A stretch of 64,000 nucleotides of DNA from Parvibaculum sp. (GTDB lineage: Bacteria > Pseudomonadota > Alphaproteobacteria > Parvibaculales > Parvibaculaceae): contig NZNS01000009.1 in NCBI GenBank assembly GCA_002694985.1, positions 124,001-188,000 of the forward strand, read 5' to 3'. A model generated the notes under the pieces. It was not told the origin of the DNA. It did not search any database and saw only the letters and a program-made list of their open reading frames with translations. The position numbers were made by a program, and so were the translations under genes. Below, one piece after another: positions 27,319-41,026 of the stretch. Position 1 is the stretch's first letter. Each line of letters opens with the position of its first letter.

Positions 27319-27589
27319 GAATTATCCCGTTGGTCTCATCAGGAAGAACGATGGTGTCACCCTAGCCTGCATTGACGACATGCGCATGCCACCAAACGCC
27401 TCGGCGCGCCCGAATTTCCAAAAATTAAAAGAGTGCAAAAACGGATGCCCCAGCGAAGTGCCGAAATGGAGGCTTTAGCCGCCTATTAACCCTCACACTG
27501 CTATGACAAGGCTTGCATCCGAAAGGGTGAGGTGGCCAGGAGGGGCCTCAACATTTGCGGGCCGGAACTCCGGCAGGACACGCACCTCT

Positions 27590-30151
27590 ATGCGCAAGGT
27601 CAAAAGCAGCGCTTTCATTCATCACCTGCTGCGCTCGCTGATCGGGCCGACGGCACGCACCCTCGCGCTGAAGATGCTGGCGCTGCTTCTGGTCATTACC
27701 GCCTTCCAGTCTCTCATCGACTATTATCAGTTGCGCGACGTGATGTTCGCGAATGTCGAACAGCGCGCGGCGGCGGTCAGCGATCACCTCGCGATGCGCG
27801 CTCAGCTTGATGACGATTTCGGCCCCGCCGAAGCAGCACAGGCCGTCCGGCGCGAGGCGATCTGGAATGACGACGTCCTCGCCATCTACCTGACCGACAC
27901 AGCCGGACGCTTATTGACCGGCGAAGACGAAGCACGCATTTCCGATACGGGGAAATTCCTCAATGACCCTGAAGTACGCACTGCAATCAATGCGAGTTTT
28001 ATTCTGGGGCGCCCGCAAAGTTTCGAAATGGCCTTTGCGGGTATCGACGGATGGGTCTACGCCGCAGCCGTTCCAGGCGAGGAGCTGGGGACAGTAACCT
28101 TTGTCGATTTGCGCCCGGCACGCGCGGATCTCAAAGCCTCCATTCTCGCCTCGCTGTTCCGCCGCGTTGTCACGACCATCGTTCTCATGGCGGCGTTGTT
28201 CGTTCTTCTGCACCAAGCGGTGATCGGCCCCATCGAGCGGCTAGCGACTGCCGTGCGCGCAAGCGGACGCGGGCGGTTCGAGCCGCCCACCCGTATTCCA
28301 AAGGGCGAAATTGGCGATCTCTCAGTCCTTTTCGCACAGGTCTTCGGGCGCCTCCAACACAGTCTCAAGGAAAACGAGCGCCTAGCCCTCGTCGCCAACG
28401 GCACGGATGCAGGTGTGCTCATTGCCGACCGCACGGGCGTTATCCTCTGGAGCAATGCGGGTTTTGCCCGCATGACGGGTTTCGTCCATTCCGATGTGGA
28501 GGGACGCCGCCCGGCGGAAATCCTGGGCTACCATCCAGGTGCGGGCGCGCTGAAGATCCTCGCAGAGTCCGCCGCAGATGGCGAAGCCCGCAATGTCGAG
28601 ACGATCAGCCTGACCAAGCAGGGCCGGCAATACTGGGCCTCTGTCGAAGTGCGTCCGATCCGCGACAAACACGGGGCGATCCGCAATTACATCGTCGTCG
28701 AGACAGACATCACCCAGACGAAGCAGACGGAAATCAAGCTGAAGCGCAGCCAGCTCGAACTACAGGACCGTATCCTCGACCTTCAGCACACATCGATGCA
28801 ACTCGAACAGGAGCGTGTGAAACTGGCAGACACCGCGCACGACCTGTCCGTTGCCAAGGAAGCCGCCGAAAACGCAAACCGCGCCAAATCCGCTTTCCTT
28901 GCAACAATGAGCCACGAATTGCGTACACCGATGAACGGTGTGATCGGCATGGCGGATCTGCTGCTGTCTGAGGAACTGGCTGAGCAGCAACGCGACCGTA
29001 TTTCGACCATTCGCGAATCCGGTGAATGTCTGCTGACAATCCTCAACGACATCCTCGACCTCTCGAAACTGGAAGCGGGCAAGCTCGACCTCGATTGCGG
29101 CCCGACATCACCCACCGGGATTCTCGAAACGGTGGTGGAAGTGTTGCGGCCCAACGCCGCCGAAAAACGACTGATGCTGACGAAGGATTGCGCAAACGAC
29201 ATTCCGGCACAGGTCGCCAGCGACCCCACACGTCTGCGTCAAATTCTGTTCAACCTCATCGGTAACGCCATCAAGTTCACGCCGAAAGGGGAGGTGAACG
29301 TCTCGCTCGCCGTTCAACCGCTTCACGAGCCCGGCATGACCGAGCTCGTCTACAAGGTGCGCGATACCGGCATCGGCATTCCCGAAACCATGCTGCCGCG
29401 CCTCTTTACCCGTTTCCAGCAGGCTGACTCATCCATTTCCCGTACCTATGGCGGCACCGGCCTCGGCCTTGCGATCACACGGGAACTCGTGACGCTGATG
29501 AACGGCACTGTCGAGGTCGAAAGCGCAGAGGATGAAGGCAGCACATTCATCGTCCGCCTTCCCGTGCGCGTAACGAAATCCGCGGCATCGTCTAATGCGG
29601 CATCCGGTGGTGGCGAAACGATCGCTCATCCCGCCGATCTCGGACCGTTGAAAGTTCTCCTCGCGGAAGATCAGCCGGTGAACCGAAAACTCATGGCCGC
29701 CGTCATGGAACGGCTCGGTCACGAACTTGCCATCGCTGAAAACGGTGTGGAAGCAATCCGCAAACTACGCGAGGAACGCTTCGATATCGTACTGATGGAT
29801 GTGCAGATGCCGCTCATGGATGGCATTCAGGCAACCAAGGTCATTCGCGCCTCGGACGAACCCTGGCGCGACATTCCGATCGTCGCCCTCACTGCACATG
29901 CAATGGCCGGGCACAGCGATACTTATCGAGCGGTCGGCATGAACGGCTTCGTGTCGAAGCCATTCAATATCGACGTCCTGGCATCGGAAATGACGAGAGC
30001 CATCATCGAAACTCGTGATGCCACGCAAATGTCGCGCATGATCGTCGAAGCGGGCGGCCGCGATCCGGGAGAGGGTACGCAAACAATCTCCGTACCGGCG
30101 AAAATCGCGCTCACACGTATGCTCGATGAACTGGAACGAATGATAGCCTGA
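27590..30151 (+). CDS. Hybrid sensor histidine kinase with PAS and receiver domains
   Basis: About 853 residues from the ATG at 27590 (AGGA 11 bases upstream); an in-frame ATG at 27503 would add 29 residues but has no ribosome site. Order: membrane segment near 25-43, periplasmic sensor domain to about 190, second membrane segment, HAMP region, PAS domain (GTDAGVLIADRTGVILWSNA), coiled coil, HisKA (MSHELRTPMNGVIGMADL, His near 442), ATPase (NLIGNAIKFTPKGE, GGTGLGLAITRELV) and a receiver (LKVLLAEDQPVNRKLM, phospho-Asp near 734 in LMDVQMP). It converges with an Hpt gene five bases away, a probable phosphorelay partner. Confidence 0.92.
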   Translation: MRKVKSSAFIHHLLRSLIGPTARTLALKMLALLLVITAFQSLIDYYQLRDVMFANVEQRAAAVSDHLAMRAQLDDDFGPAEAAQAVRREAIWNDDVLAIYLTDTAGRLLTGEDEARISDTGKFLNDPEVRTAINASFILGRPQSFEMAFAGIDGWVYAAAVPGEELGTVTFVDLRPARADLKASILASLFRRVVTTIVLMAALFVLLHQAVIGPIERLATAVRASGRGRFEPPTRIPKGEIGDLSVLFAQVFGRLQHSLKENERLALVANGTDAGVLIADRTGVILWSNAGFARMTGFVHSDVEGRRPAEILGYHPGAGALKILAESAADGEARNVETISLTKQGRQYWASVEVRPIRDKHGAIRNYIVVETDITQTKQTEIKLKRSQLELQDRILDLQHTSMQLEQERVKLADTAHDLSVAKEAAENANRAKSAFLATMSHELRTPMNGVIGMADLLLSEELAEQQRDRISTIRESGECLLTILNDILDLSKLEAGKLDLDCGPTSPTGILETVVEVLRPNAAEKRLMLTKDCANDIPAQVASDPTRLRQILFNLIGNAIKFTPKGEVNVSLAVQPLHEPGMTELVYKVRDTGIGIPETMLPRLFTRFQQADSSISRTYGGTGLGLAITRELVTLMNGTVEVESAEDEGSTFIVRLPVRVTKSAASSNAASGGGETIAHPADLGPLKVLLAEDQPVNRKLMAAVMERLGHELAIAENGVEAIRKLREERFDIVLMDVQMPLMDGIQATKVIRASDEPWRDIPIVALTAHAMAGHSDTYRAVGMNGFVSKPFNIDVLASEMTRAIIETRDATQMSRMIVEAGGRDPGEGTQTISVPAKIALTRMLDELERMIA

Positions 30152-30156
30152 AGGTT

Positions 30157-30591
30157 TCAGTCTTCTGCGCGACCCGTGAGCAACTGAAGCTTTTCGACGA
30201 TCCGACGTCCGACATCTCCGCCATCACCCGAAATATCGTGGTCCGACACAGTCTTCAGCATACGGATATGCATGTGGACGATGTTGAGTTCTTCCGGGGT
30301 CCGGGGCTCGGCGCTGCGCAGATAGTCGCAAAAGGATGCGCCAATTTCGGTGACGAGGTCGTAGCCAAAGGAGCCGCCCTGCCCCTTGATGTTGTGAGCG
30401 ATGGAATGAAGCGCTTCCAGCGTTTCCTCGACGGAGGCACCATTCTCATATCGGGTCCAGATGGCGCCGAGTTCCTCGACATCGGCGACAAGCTGCTGAC
30501 GATAGGTGTCGCGCAACGCTTCGACCGCAGCCTCTGCTTGCGCAATGAGGCTTTCAAATTCCGGTGTCTTGTCATCCTTCGGAAAGGCCAT
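30157..30591 (-). CDS. Hpt (histidine phosphotransfer) domain protein
   Basis: 144 residues forming a predicted four-helix Hpt bundle. The phosphorylatable His lies in LHSIAHNIKGQGGSFGYD, with the typical HxxKGxGGSFG pattern. It would accept phosphate from a hybrid kinase receiver and pass it to a distant output regulator. The tail-to-tail arrangement with the hybrid kinase, with only five bases between stops, suggests they act together although they cannot share a transcript. Confidence 0.85.
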   Translation of the reverse strand: MAFPKDDKTPEFESLIAQAEAAVEALRDTYRQQLVADVEELGAIWTRYENGASVEETLEALHSIAHNIKGQGGSFGYDLVTEIGASFCDYLRSAEPRTPEELNIVHMHIRMLKTVSDHDISGDGGDVGRRIVEKLQLLTGRAED

Positions 30592-30670
30592 GGATCCCCG
30601 CTCGGTGCCGAACGCACGAATTCGCGAGGATGAGCCTATGGGATCGCGCTTAACGAACCTTAAAAGACCG

Positions 30671-30967
30671 TCAGCCTAATACGACCGAAATGAAACGATC
30701 GACCTCCTCAGGCGTCGTCTGGAAGGACCTGACGAGGCGAATAATGCGCGACGCCTGGTCATCGCCCGGCATCGGCCAAGGGTGGAAGCGGACGACCTCT
30801 TCACGAAGCCGCCTTAACGTCGCAACAGGCAGGCGTAGGAATATCTCGTTTGCCTGCGGTTCGACAATGAGTTCCGCGTCCGGCAAACTTCGTAACCCTG
30901 CTGCAAGCCGCGCCGTCATGGCGTTCGAATGCGCTGCCAGGCGAAGCCAGAGCCCTGCAAAACCGTC
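30671..30967 (-). pseudogene. C-terminal remnant of a low-specificity threonine aldolase
   Basis: The frame reads DGFAGLWLRLAAHSNAM, then ARLAAGLRSL, QANEIFLRLP, RFHPWP and IRLVRSFQTTPEEVDRF. This is the small C-terminal domain of PLP-dependent L-threonine aldolases (normally about 340 residues). Only about 99 residues remain; similarity stops abruptly near 30967, and the PLP-lysine domain is missing. The internal Met at 30919 could start an 82-residue product, but it would lack the active site. Treat it as a 5'-truncated gene. Confidence 0.75.
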
Positions 30968-30989
30968 ACAAGCTGCCCTTGGCCTATTT

Positions 30990-31004
30990 TGCGAGCGATT
31001 CTCA
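30990..31004. promoter_or_regulatory. Fur-box-like 7-1-7 sequence beside the truncated aldolase
   Basis: TGCGAGC-G-ATTCTCA (on the other strand TGAGAAT-C-GCTCGCA) resembles proteobacterial Fur sites. No iron gene is adjacent, and it sits next to the aldolase breakpoint, so it may be a leftover promoter. Confidence 0.35.
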
Positions 31005-31429
31005 ATTATAGGTCAGCATCCCTGTCTTATTGCTTGATTCAGGAGATCGGGTTTGGCATATTCCGCCTGCTGGGCAAGTGACGCTTTCCCGGCACGATTG
31101 GCCGACCGAAAAAACAGCGGCCAATCATCTGCAAGCCTGCGCTTCGGGCAATAGGGAGCACCCAGCAGAAAGCTCCGTCGATGATGGCGGCACTGCACGG
31201 GTATGCAAGAGAGCCAGCTAGCTGCCAGGCGGCGTAGGATTCCATGCATGCCAAAAGCGGACCGCAAAAGCGGTCTGGCGGTGATCAGTCTTGCCGGAAA
31301 TTTCGGTCGGGGCCTTTGCGATAACGCTTGCGGTTCGCTAGCGTCCCCGCCCCGGGAAATCGGGGCTCTGGCCGGAGTGGCTCAGGGAGAAGGGAGGCGC
31401 TCGGACCAAAGATTTGAAGACGTCGAAGT

Positions 31430-31471
31430 GACCTGCACGGAACGCCAGAGCGTAAGCCGACGATGCAGGTC
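31430..31471 (+). promoter_or_regulatory. Long hairpin immediately upstream of the gltB ribosome site
   Basis: GACCTGCA (31430-31437) pairs perfectly with TGCAGGTC (31464-31471); inside it ACGC pairs with GCGT around a CAGA loop, with a CGG/CCG helix between. The gltB ribosome site (GAAGGATGG) starts seven bases after the stem. It could be a translational control element or protein-binding leader. Confidence 0.5.
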
Positions 31472-31491
31472 CGGGTGAAGGATGGGATGGT

Positions 31492-36183
<4,692 letters not shown>

Positions 36184-37605
36184 GTGTTGGGAAAGATAAC
36201 AGGCTTTCTGGAAATCGACCGGCAGGACCGGAAGTACCTGCCGGCGTCGGACCGGGTTCGCAACTACAAGGAATTCGTGATCCCGCTCACCGAGGACGCG
36301 TTGCGCAATCAGGCTGCGCGCTGCATGGATTGCGGTATTCCCTATTGTCATAATGGCTGTCCGGTGAACAACCAGATCCCGGACTGGAACGACCTCGTCT
36401 ATCGCGCGGACTGGGAAGAGGCTTGCCGTAATCTCCATTCGACAAACAACTTCCCGGAATTCACCGGCCGCATCTGCCCGGCGCCCTGCGAGGCGAGCTG
36501 CACATTGAACCTGACCGACGCACCCGTGACGATCAAGACGATCGAATGTGCGATCGTGGATCGCGGCTGGAAGGAAGGCTGGATCGTTCCGCAGGTTCCC
36601 GCACAGAAGACCGGCAAAAAGGTCGCCATCATTGGCGGCGGTCCGGCGGGGCTGGCCGCCGCACAGCAACTCGCACGGCGTGGCCATGACGTCCATCTCT
36701 TCGAGAAGAACCAGAAGGCGGGCGGGCTCCTTCGCTACGGCATTCCGGACTTCAAGATGGAGAAGACGCTGATCGACCGCCGCGTCGAACAGATGGAAGC
36801 CGAAGGCGTCACCTTCCATTACGGCGTCCATATCGGCGTCGGCAAGGCTGCAAAGGACCTGCTCGACGAGTTCGAGGCCGTGATCCTGAGCGGCGGCTCC
36901 GAAAAGCCGCGCGATCTGCCCGTCGAAGGCCGCGATCTTGCCGGTGTTCACTTCGCCATGGAGTTCCTGCCGCAGCAGAACCGCCGCGTCTCCAACGAGC
37001 CCATCGGCCAGGTCGAGCCGATCCTCGCAGACGGCAAGCATGTCGTCGTGATCGGCGGCGGTGACACAGGGTCGGACTGTATCGGTACCTCGTTCCGCCA
37101 GGGCGCAGTCTCCGTGACGCAGCTCGAAATCATGCCGGCGCCGCCCGAGAAGGAAAACAAGCTTCTCACCTGGCCGGACTGGCCGCTGAAGATGCGCACC
37201 TCGTCAAGCCAGGCCGAAGGCGCAACCCGCGACTTCGCCGTGATGACACGCCGCATCCTTGGCAAGGATGGTCACGTAACCGCTGTCGAATGCGTCCGCG
37301 TGGATGAAAAGATGCAGCCGGTGGAAGGCAGCGAATTCGAGATCAAGGCCGATCTCGTTCTCCTCGCCATGGGCTTCGTTCATCCCGTGCATGAAGGCAT
37401 GCTGAAAGAACTTGGCGTCGAGCTCGACCCGCGCGGCAACGTTGCGGCCGATACGGCAACCTATAAATCGAGCATCGACAAGGTCTTTAGCGCCGGTGAC
37501 ATGCGCCGGGGCCAGTCCCTCGTCGTATGGGCCATCCGCGAGGGCCGCCAGGCTGCCCGCGAAGTCGATCTGTTCCTCATGGGGGAAACGAGGCTTCCAC
37601 GCTGA
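36184..37605 (+). CDS. gltD: Glutamate synthase (NADPH) small subunit
   Basis: 473 residues, starting at GTG directly after the gltB stop (GGGAGAA ribosome site inside gltB). The N-terminal region carries two cysteine clusters for 4Fe-4S centres ([20 protein letters not shown] and [12 protein letters not shown]). FAD-binding [20 protein letters not shown] and NADPH-binding [13 protein letters not shown] follow, and [18 protein letters not shown] closes the fold. It oxidises NADPH and passes electrons to GltB. A strong terminator follows 24 bases later. Confidence 0.97.
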   Translation: MLGKITGFLEIDRQDRKYLPASDRVRNYKEFVIPLTEDALRNQAARCMDCGIPYCHNGCPVNNQIPDWNDLVYRADWEEACRNLHSTNNFPEFTGRICPAPCEASCTLNLTDAPVTIKTIECAIVDRGWKEGWIVPQVPAQKTGKKVAIIGGGPAGLAAAQQLARRGHDVHLFEKNQKAGGLLRYGIPDFKMEKTLIDRRVEQMEAEGVTFHYGVHIGVGKAAKDLLDEFEAVILSGGSEKPRDLPVEGRDLAGVHFAMEFLPQQNRRVSNEPIGQVEPILADGKHVVVIGGGDTGSDCIGTSFRQGAVSVTQLEIMPAPPEKENKLLTWPDWPLKMRTSSSQAEGATRDFAVMTRRILGKDGHVTAVECVRVDEKMQPVEGSEFEIKADLVLLAMGFVHPVHEGMLKELGVELDPRGNVAADTATYKSSIDKVFSAGDMRRGQSLVVWAIREGRQAAREVDLFLMGETRLPR

Positions 37606-37628
37606 CGCTACGCGAAACACGCCAAAGG

Positions 37629-37663
37629 AAGCCCCCGCGAAGGAATTCACGGGGGCTTTTTTT
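37629..37663 (+). terminator. Intrinsic terminator of gltBD
   Basis: AAGCCCCCG pairs with CGGGGGCTT around a 12-base loop and is followed by seven T residues. Confidence 0.93.
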
Positions 37664-37772
37664 CGCGAGACACGCAATCGTTGGCCACCTGCGCAGAACA
37701 GCAGGCCTTCGAGCAACTGACCTTTGGGAGCATTTATCCGGCTGATCTTTTCGAGCAGCTACGCGACGCCAC

Positions 37773-38189
37773 CTAACTCTTGCTGTCCGGGACGGCGCCG
37801 CGAAGAAAGCGCACGCCATCGCGCGTACGGGCGCGCTCACGCTCGATCCGGCGGCGCAGCTCGGCCCAGTCCGCACCATGTAGTTCATCAAGTTCCGCGC
37901 GTACCGTTTCGGCGGGCATGGTGAACCCTGCATCGGCCATAAGCGAATGCCAATCCGTCGAGACGGAAACAATCGCATCCTGCACCGATCCCACTTCGAA
38001 GCCATTGACCCATGTCACAAGCCGCTCACTGCTGAAGAAAAGCAGCAGCACCGTCGCAAGCGCAAGCGCCTGAAGCATGCGCCGGAAGCTTCGCCGCGTC
38101 TCCACCACCGCAAGACGCTCGGCCTCGCTCACCTCTTCTTCGGGATGTCCGGCGAATTCGCGCTCGATTTCATGCAAGAGGTCCAGCAT
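37773..38189 (-). CDS. Small single-pass membrane protein of the MBOAT operon, unknown function
   Basis: 138 residues with one hydrophobic segment (about 40-57, LQALALATVLLLFFSSERL). The soluble C-terminal part is charged and Arg-rich (ELRRRIERERARTRDGVRFLRG). No family was recognised. It starts eight bases after the MBOAT acyltransferase stop in the same direction, so it is probably co-expressed and may be an accessory or scaffold for the acylation machinery. Confidence 0.6.
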   Translation of the reverse strand: MLDLLHEIEREFAGHPEEEVSEAERLAVVETRRSFRRMLQALALATVLLLFFSSERLVTWVNGFEVGSVQDAIVSVSTDWHSLMADAGFTMPAETVRAELDELHGADWAELRRRIERERARTRDGVRFLRGAVPDSKS

Positions 38190-38197
38190 GGCGCGCC

Positions 38198-39649
38198 TCA
38201 GAACTGGAAGTAGATGAAGGGCGCAACGCCCTCGGGCGCGATTGCCCAGATGAGCCAGATGCCGCCACCGAGAAGCAGACCGAGCAGCGGCGCGGGAAGA
38301 TGCTGGACGCCCTTTGCCAGCCAGCGCCCGAGATGACGCGGCGTGAACTGGAAGATCATCGCAATGACGATAAGCCAGACGAGAAACGGCGTAACATACT
38401 GGCTCGTCTCACCCCACCGCACGAGCCCCGCGAGATAGCTTCCCGCCGTCGCGAAGCTGTCGGCCCGGAAGAATATCCAGGCAAAACAGACAAGATGAAA
38501 CGTCCAGACAATACCTACGAGATGCTGAGCGCCGTTACCTAACGCCGTCATCAGACCGCCGGGCGCGGTTTCTGCCGGCGCAAAGAACTCGATCTGACGG
38601 CGCGCATAACGCTCGACGGCAAGCATCGACCCGTGAAACGCGCCCCAGAAGACAAAAGTCCATGCCGCGCCATGCCATATACCGCCGAGAAACATGGTGA
38701 GAAAGAGATTGCGATAGGTCTTCACCTCACCATGCCGGTTACCGCCAAGCGGCACATAGAGATAGTCGCGCAGCCAGGTGGAGAGCGAGATGTGCCAGCG
38801 GCGCCAGAAATCCTGCAGGCTCGCCGCGCGATAGGGCTGATCGAAATTTTCAAGAAAGCGATAGCCGAGCAGCGCCGCAACGCCAATGGCGATGTCGCTA
38901 TAGCCTGAAAAATCGCAGTAAATCTGGATCGCATAGCCGTAAACGCCGATGAGGAGATCCAGTGCGCCCACAACCGTCGGGTCGAAGAAGACAGGATCGA
39001 CAAGTTCGGTCGCGAGATAGTTCGCAACGAACATCTTCTTCAAAAGCCCTGACAGGATGAGGACGACGCCCACACCGATATGCGCGCGCGTGAGTCGCAC
39101 GGGACGATGAAGCTGCGGCAGAAAATCGGCCGCGCGCACGATGGGCCCGGCAACAAGCTGCGGGAAGAACGAGATGTAGAGCATCACATTCGTCAGCGAA
39201 CGCTCCGCCCTCACATGACCGCGATAGATATCGACGACATAGGAAATGCCCTGGAAGGTGAAGAAGGAAATACCGACCGGCAGGATTACCTGCATGAAAG
39301 GAAGGTCCCGCGAAAGCCCCACCGATTCCAGAAGCACAGAGAGCGACGTCAGGAAGAAACCGTAATATTTGAAAAAGCCGAGGATCGAGAGGCCCGCCAC
39401 GACCGCAACGCCGACAATGAACTTGCGGAAGCCCACATGCTCCGTCCTCTCCAGCGCAAGCCCCGCGAGATAGTTGATCAGAGTCGAGAGGAAAAGAAGG
39501 CCGAGGAAACGCCAGTCCCACCAGCCATAAAAGAAGTAGCTGGCCCCGAGCAGGAAGAGCTTGCGCAGTTCCGGCATATCGCGCACGGCCCAGCTGGCCG
39601 CAAACACGACCAGAAAGAATATGCCGAACTCGATGGTCGGAAATAGCAT
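38198..39649 (-). CDS. MBOAT-family O-acyltransferase (AlgI/DltB-like)
   Basis: 483 residues with 10 or more membrane segments. Family landmarks: FLLGASYFFYGWWDWRFL, FFKYYGFF, PVGISFFTFQGISYVVD, DFWRRWHISLSTWLRDYLY, and the catalytic His region MFLGGIWHGAAWTFVFWG. AlgI-type proteins carry an acetyl or other acyl group across the membrane for O-acylation of a polysaccharide, with SGNH-type partners completing transfer outside. Two SGNH proteins are encoded just upstream on the same strand. The glycan acceptor is unknown. Confidence 0.9.
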   Translation of the reverse strand: MLFPTIEFGIFFLVVFAASWAVRDMPELRKLFLLGASYFFYGWWDWRFLGLLFLSTLINYLAGLALERTEHVGFRKFIVGVAVVAGLSILGFFKYYGFFLTSLSVLLESVGLSRDLPFMQVILPVGISFFTFQGISYVVDIYRGHVRAERSLTNVMLYISFFPQLVAGPIVRAADFLPQLHRPVRLTRAHIGVGVVLILSGLLKKMFVANYLATELVDPVFFDPTVVGALDLLIGVYGYAIQIYCDFSGYSDIAIGVAALLGYRFLENFDQPYRAASLQDFWRRWHISLSTWLRDYLYVPLGGNRHGEVKTYRNLFLTMFLGGIWHGAAWTFVFWGAFHGSMLAVERYARRQIEFFAPAETAPGGLMTALGNGAQHLVGIVWTFHLVCFAWIFFRADSFATAGSYLAGLVRWGETSQYVTPFLVWLIVIAMIFQFTPRHLGRWLAKGVQHLPAPLLGLLLGGGIWLIWAIAPEGVAPFIYFQF

Positions 39650-39701
39650 GCCGCCCCGCCACTCACGCGCCTACTACTCGCGTATATGTCGCCCAAACTA
39701 A

Positions 39702-39721
39702 CCGTCAGGGGGGCATGACGG
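39702..39721. repeat. Short inverted repeat upstream of the MBOAT gene
   Basis: CCGTCA and TGACGG separated by 8 bases, inside the 129-base gap between the SGNH gene and the MBOAT gene. It may be an operator or a weak hairpin; no T run follows. Confidence 0.3.
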
Positions 39722-39778
39722 CGTTACCCTATCATCCCCGCTGAGGCCGGAAAGCTCAATCGCTGCCTGTCTTTATGG

Positions 39779-41026
39779 TTAACCCGGTCCACTGGGCCGG
39801 CCACACGAGCTGCCCTGCTTTTCTTGCTCCATCAATGCATTCCACAGCGCGCCCGCGAGACGCTCCGCCCCTGCCGGCCGCAGGTGGACGCGGTCTGCGT
39901 ACATCAACGGTGGATCGGCCTTCGCCCATTCATTGGACGCACAACGCTCGCCCATTGCCGCACCGCCATCCCAGAAGAAATAGCCATGTGCCGCCGCGAC
40001 ATCGCGCAACACGCCGCGCACACCATCGAGTTTCGGTGGTGTCATCCAGCCGTCACCACAGGCCTCCCCGGTTCCCTGCCGCGCCCCGTCGAACGGGCCG
40101 AGTAGAGCAATAGACGCATCGGGTGCCGCTTCCTTGATCTCACCGGCAAAGCTGCTGGCAAGCTCCCGGTAGGCCTCGAGGTCGAGCCCGTTGTTGAAGC
40201 CCTCATTCGTACCGAAGCCAAGAATGACGAGATCGGGTTTCATCGCCCCGATCTGCGCATGCACCGTTTGCCTGTCCCACCGCCTCGTGATGTTGGCAGT
40301 GGCCGCCACGACGCCGAAACTGTCATAGCGCATACCGGGTGACCCGGAAGACAGAAAGTTCCAGCCAAGCACATGCACGTCGCCAGTGCCTGCGGGCATG
40401 AGCCGGACCTCATGCACATTGGCTGCCGGAACGGAAAGCTGAATGAGGCCCGGCACATCGCGCCTTGTCGAAAGCTTGAGAGAAGCGGCGTTCCCGAGCT
40501 TCAGGAGAAGCGCGCCCGAATGGGGTGTACCGTAAACATCGATCACGACGCGCGAGACCGCGCTCTCCGAATGCACACCCATGACCGCGTTCTTGTCGGC
40601 GCTGCTTGCGCGGAAGCCCTGGATACCGAACGGGCCGGATGCATCTGCAGCCAGGCTCGACGCGACATCCCAATTGCCGCGCATCTCGAGTTTGAAACCA
40701 TCGGGCGCGTAGTAACGAAACGGAACGCCGGGCATTAGCCCGCGCCCGGCATTGCCGAAGGTTTCGGTCCACCGGTTGCGCAAGCCCCGTGTGAAGCTGT
40801 CGAGTGCAATATGACTGTCGCCGAGATGCAGGATGGTGAGAGGACGGCTACGTACACCACCTTCGACGTCTTCGATGGCCTTGTGGAAATTTTCCAGCCC
40901 TTGCACTTCGCCGCAAGGCGTTGCATTGGAAGCTGTAGGGAGTGCACTGATCAGGAGCGCGACCAGAACCGCGTGCAGCGAAAACCAATGCCGGTCAGTT
41001 CGTTGCCCCAAGCCAGAGCCAGTCAT
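39779..41026 (-). CDS. Exported SGNH/GDSL-type hydrolase (acyltransferase partner candidate)
   Basis: 415 residues from the ATG at 41026, inside the end of the DUF459 gene (32-base overlap); the frame reaches 41119 but that part lies deeper in the neighbour. A signal peptide (FSLHAVLVALLISALPTASNA) is followed by an SGNH fold: block I ILHLGDSHIALDSF, a GFGTNEGF Asn block, and the late DRVHLRPAGAERLA with the Asp-x-x-His dyad. A beta-sandwich-like insert lies between blocks I and III. This architecture resembles periplasmic peptidoglycan or polysaccharide O-acetyl esterases and transferases that work with MBOAT proteins. Confidence 0.8.
   Translation of the reverse strand: MTGSGLGQRTDRHWFSLHAVLVALLISALPTASNATPCGEVQGLENFHKAIEDVEGGVRSRPLTILHLGDSHIALDSFTRGLRNRWTETFGNAGRGLMPGVPFRYYAPDGFKLEMRGNWDVASSLAADASGPFGIQGFRASSADKNAVMGVHSESAVSRVVIDVYGTPHSGALLLKLGNAASLKLSTRRDVPGLIQLSVPAANVHEVRLMPAGTGDVHVLGWNFLSSGSPGMRYDSFGVVAATANITRRWDRQTVHAQIGAMKPDLVILGFGTNEGFNNGLDLEAYRELASSFAGEIKEAAPDASIALLGPFDGARQGTGEACGDGWMTPPKLDGVRGVLRDVAAAHGYFFWDGGAAMGERCASNEWAKADPPLMYADRVHLRPAGAERLAGALWNALMEQEKQGSSCGRPSGPG

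Larger units (their letters stand above)
30968..31491. other. 524-base region without a recognisable gene; structured gltB leader in its right half
   Basis: Only short frames with no recognisable family occur here (for example 71 codons on the - strand at 31039-31254). The right half contains three hairpins: 31258-31277 (GACCGC, AAAA loop, GCGGTC), 31349-31366 (GCCCCG, GGAAAT loop, CGGGGC) and the larger 31430-31471. None is followed by a T run. The first half may be a deletion scar between the aldolase remnant and the gltB control region. Confidence 0.55.

Noticed and set aside
31039..31254. 71-codon frame on the - strand between the aldolase remnant and gltB.
   Set aside because: No ribosome site, no recognisable family, and it overlaps the presumed deletion scar; other frames there are equally long.
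31371..31390. Sequence GCCGGAGTGGCTCAGGGAG resembling the start of a tRNA.
   Set aside because: No T-arm GGTTCGA-type sequence, no anticodon arm and no acceptor complement follow.
37681..37775. Protein-like reading (LATCAEQQAFEQLTFGS) after the gltBD terminator.
   Set aside because: No start codon, no ribosome site and no family recognised; it ends beside the convergent gene.
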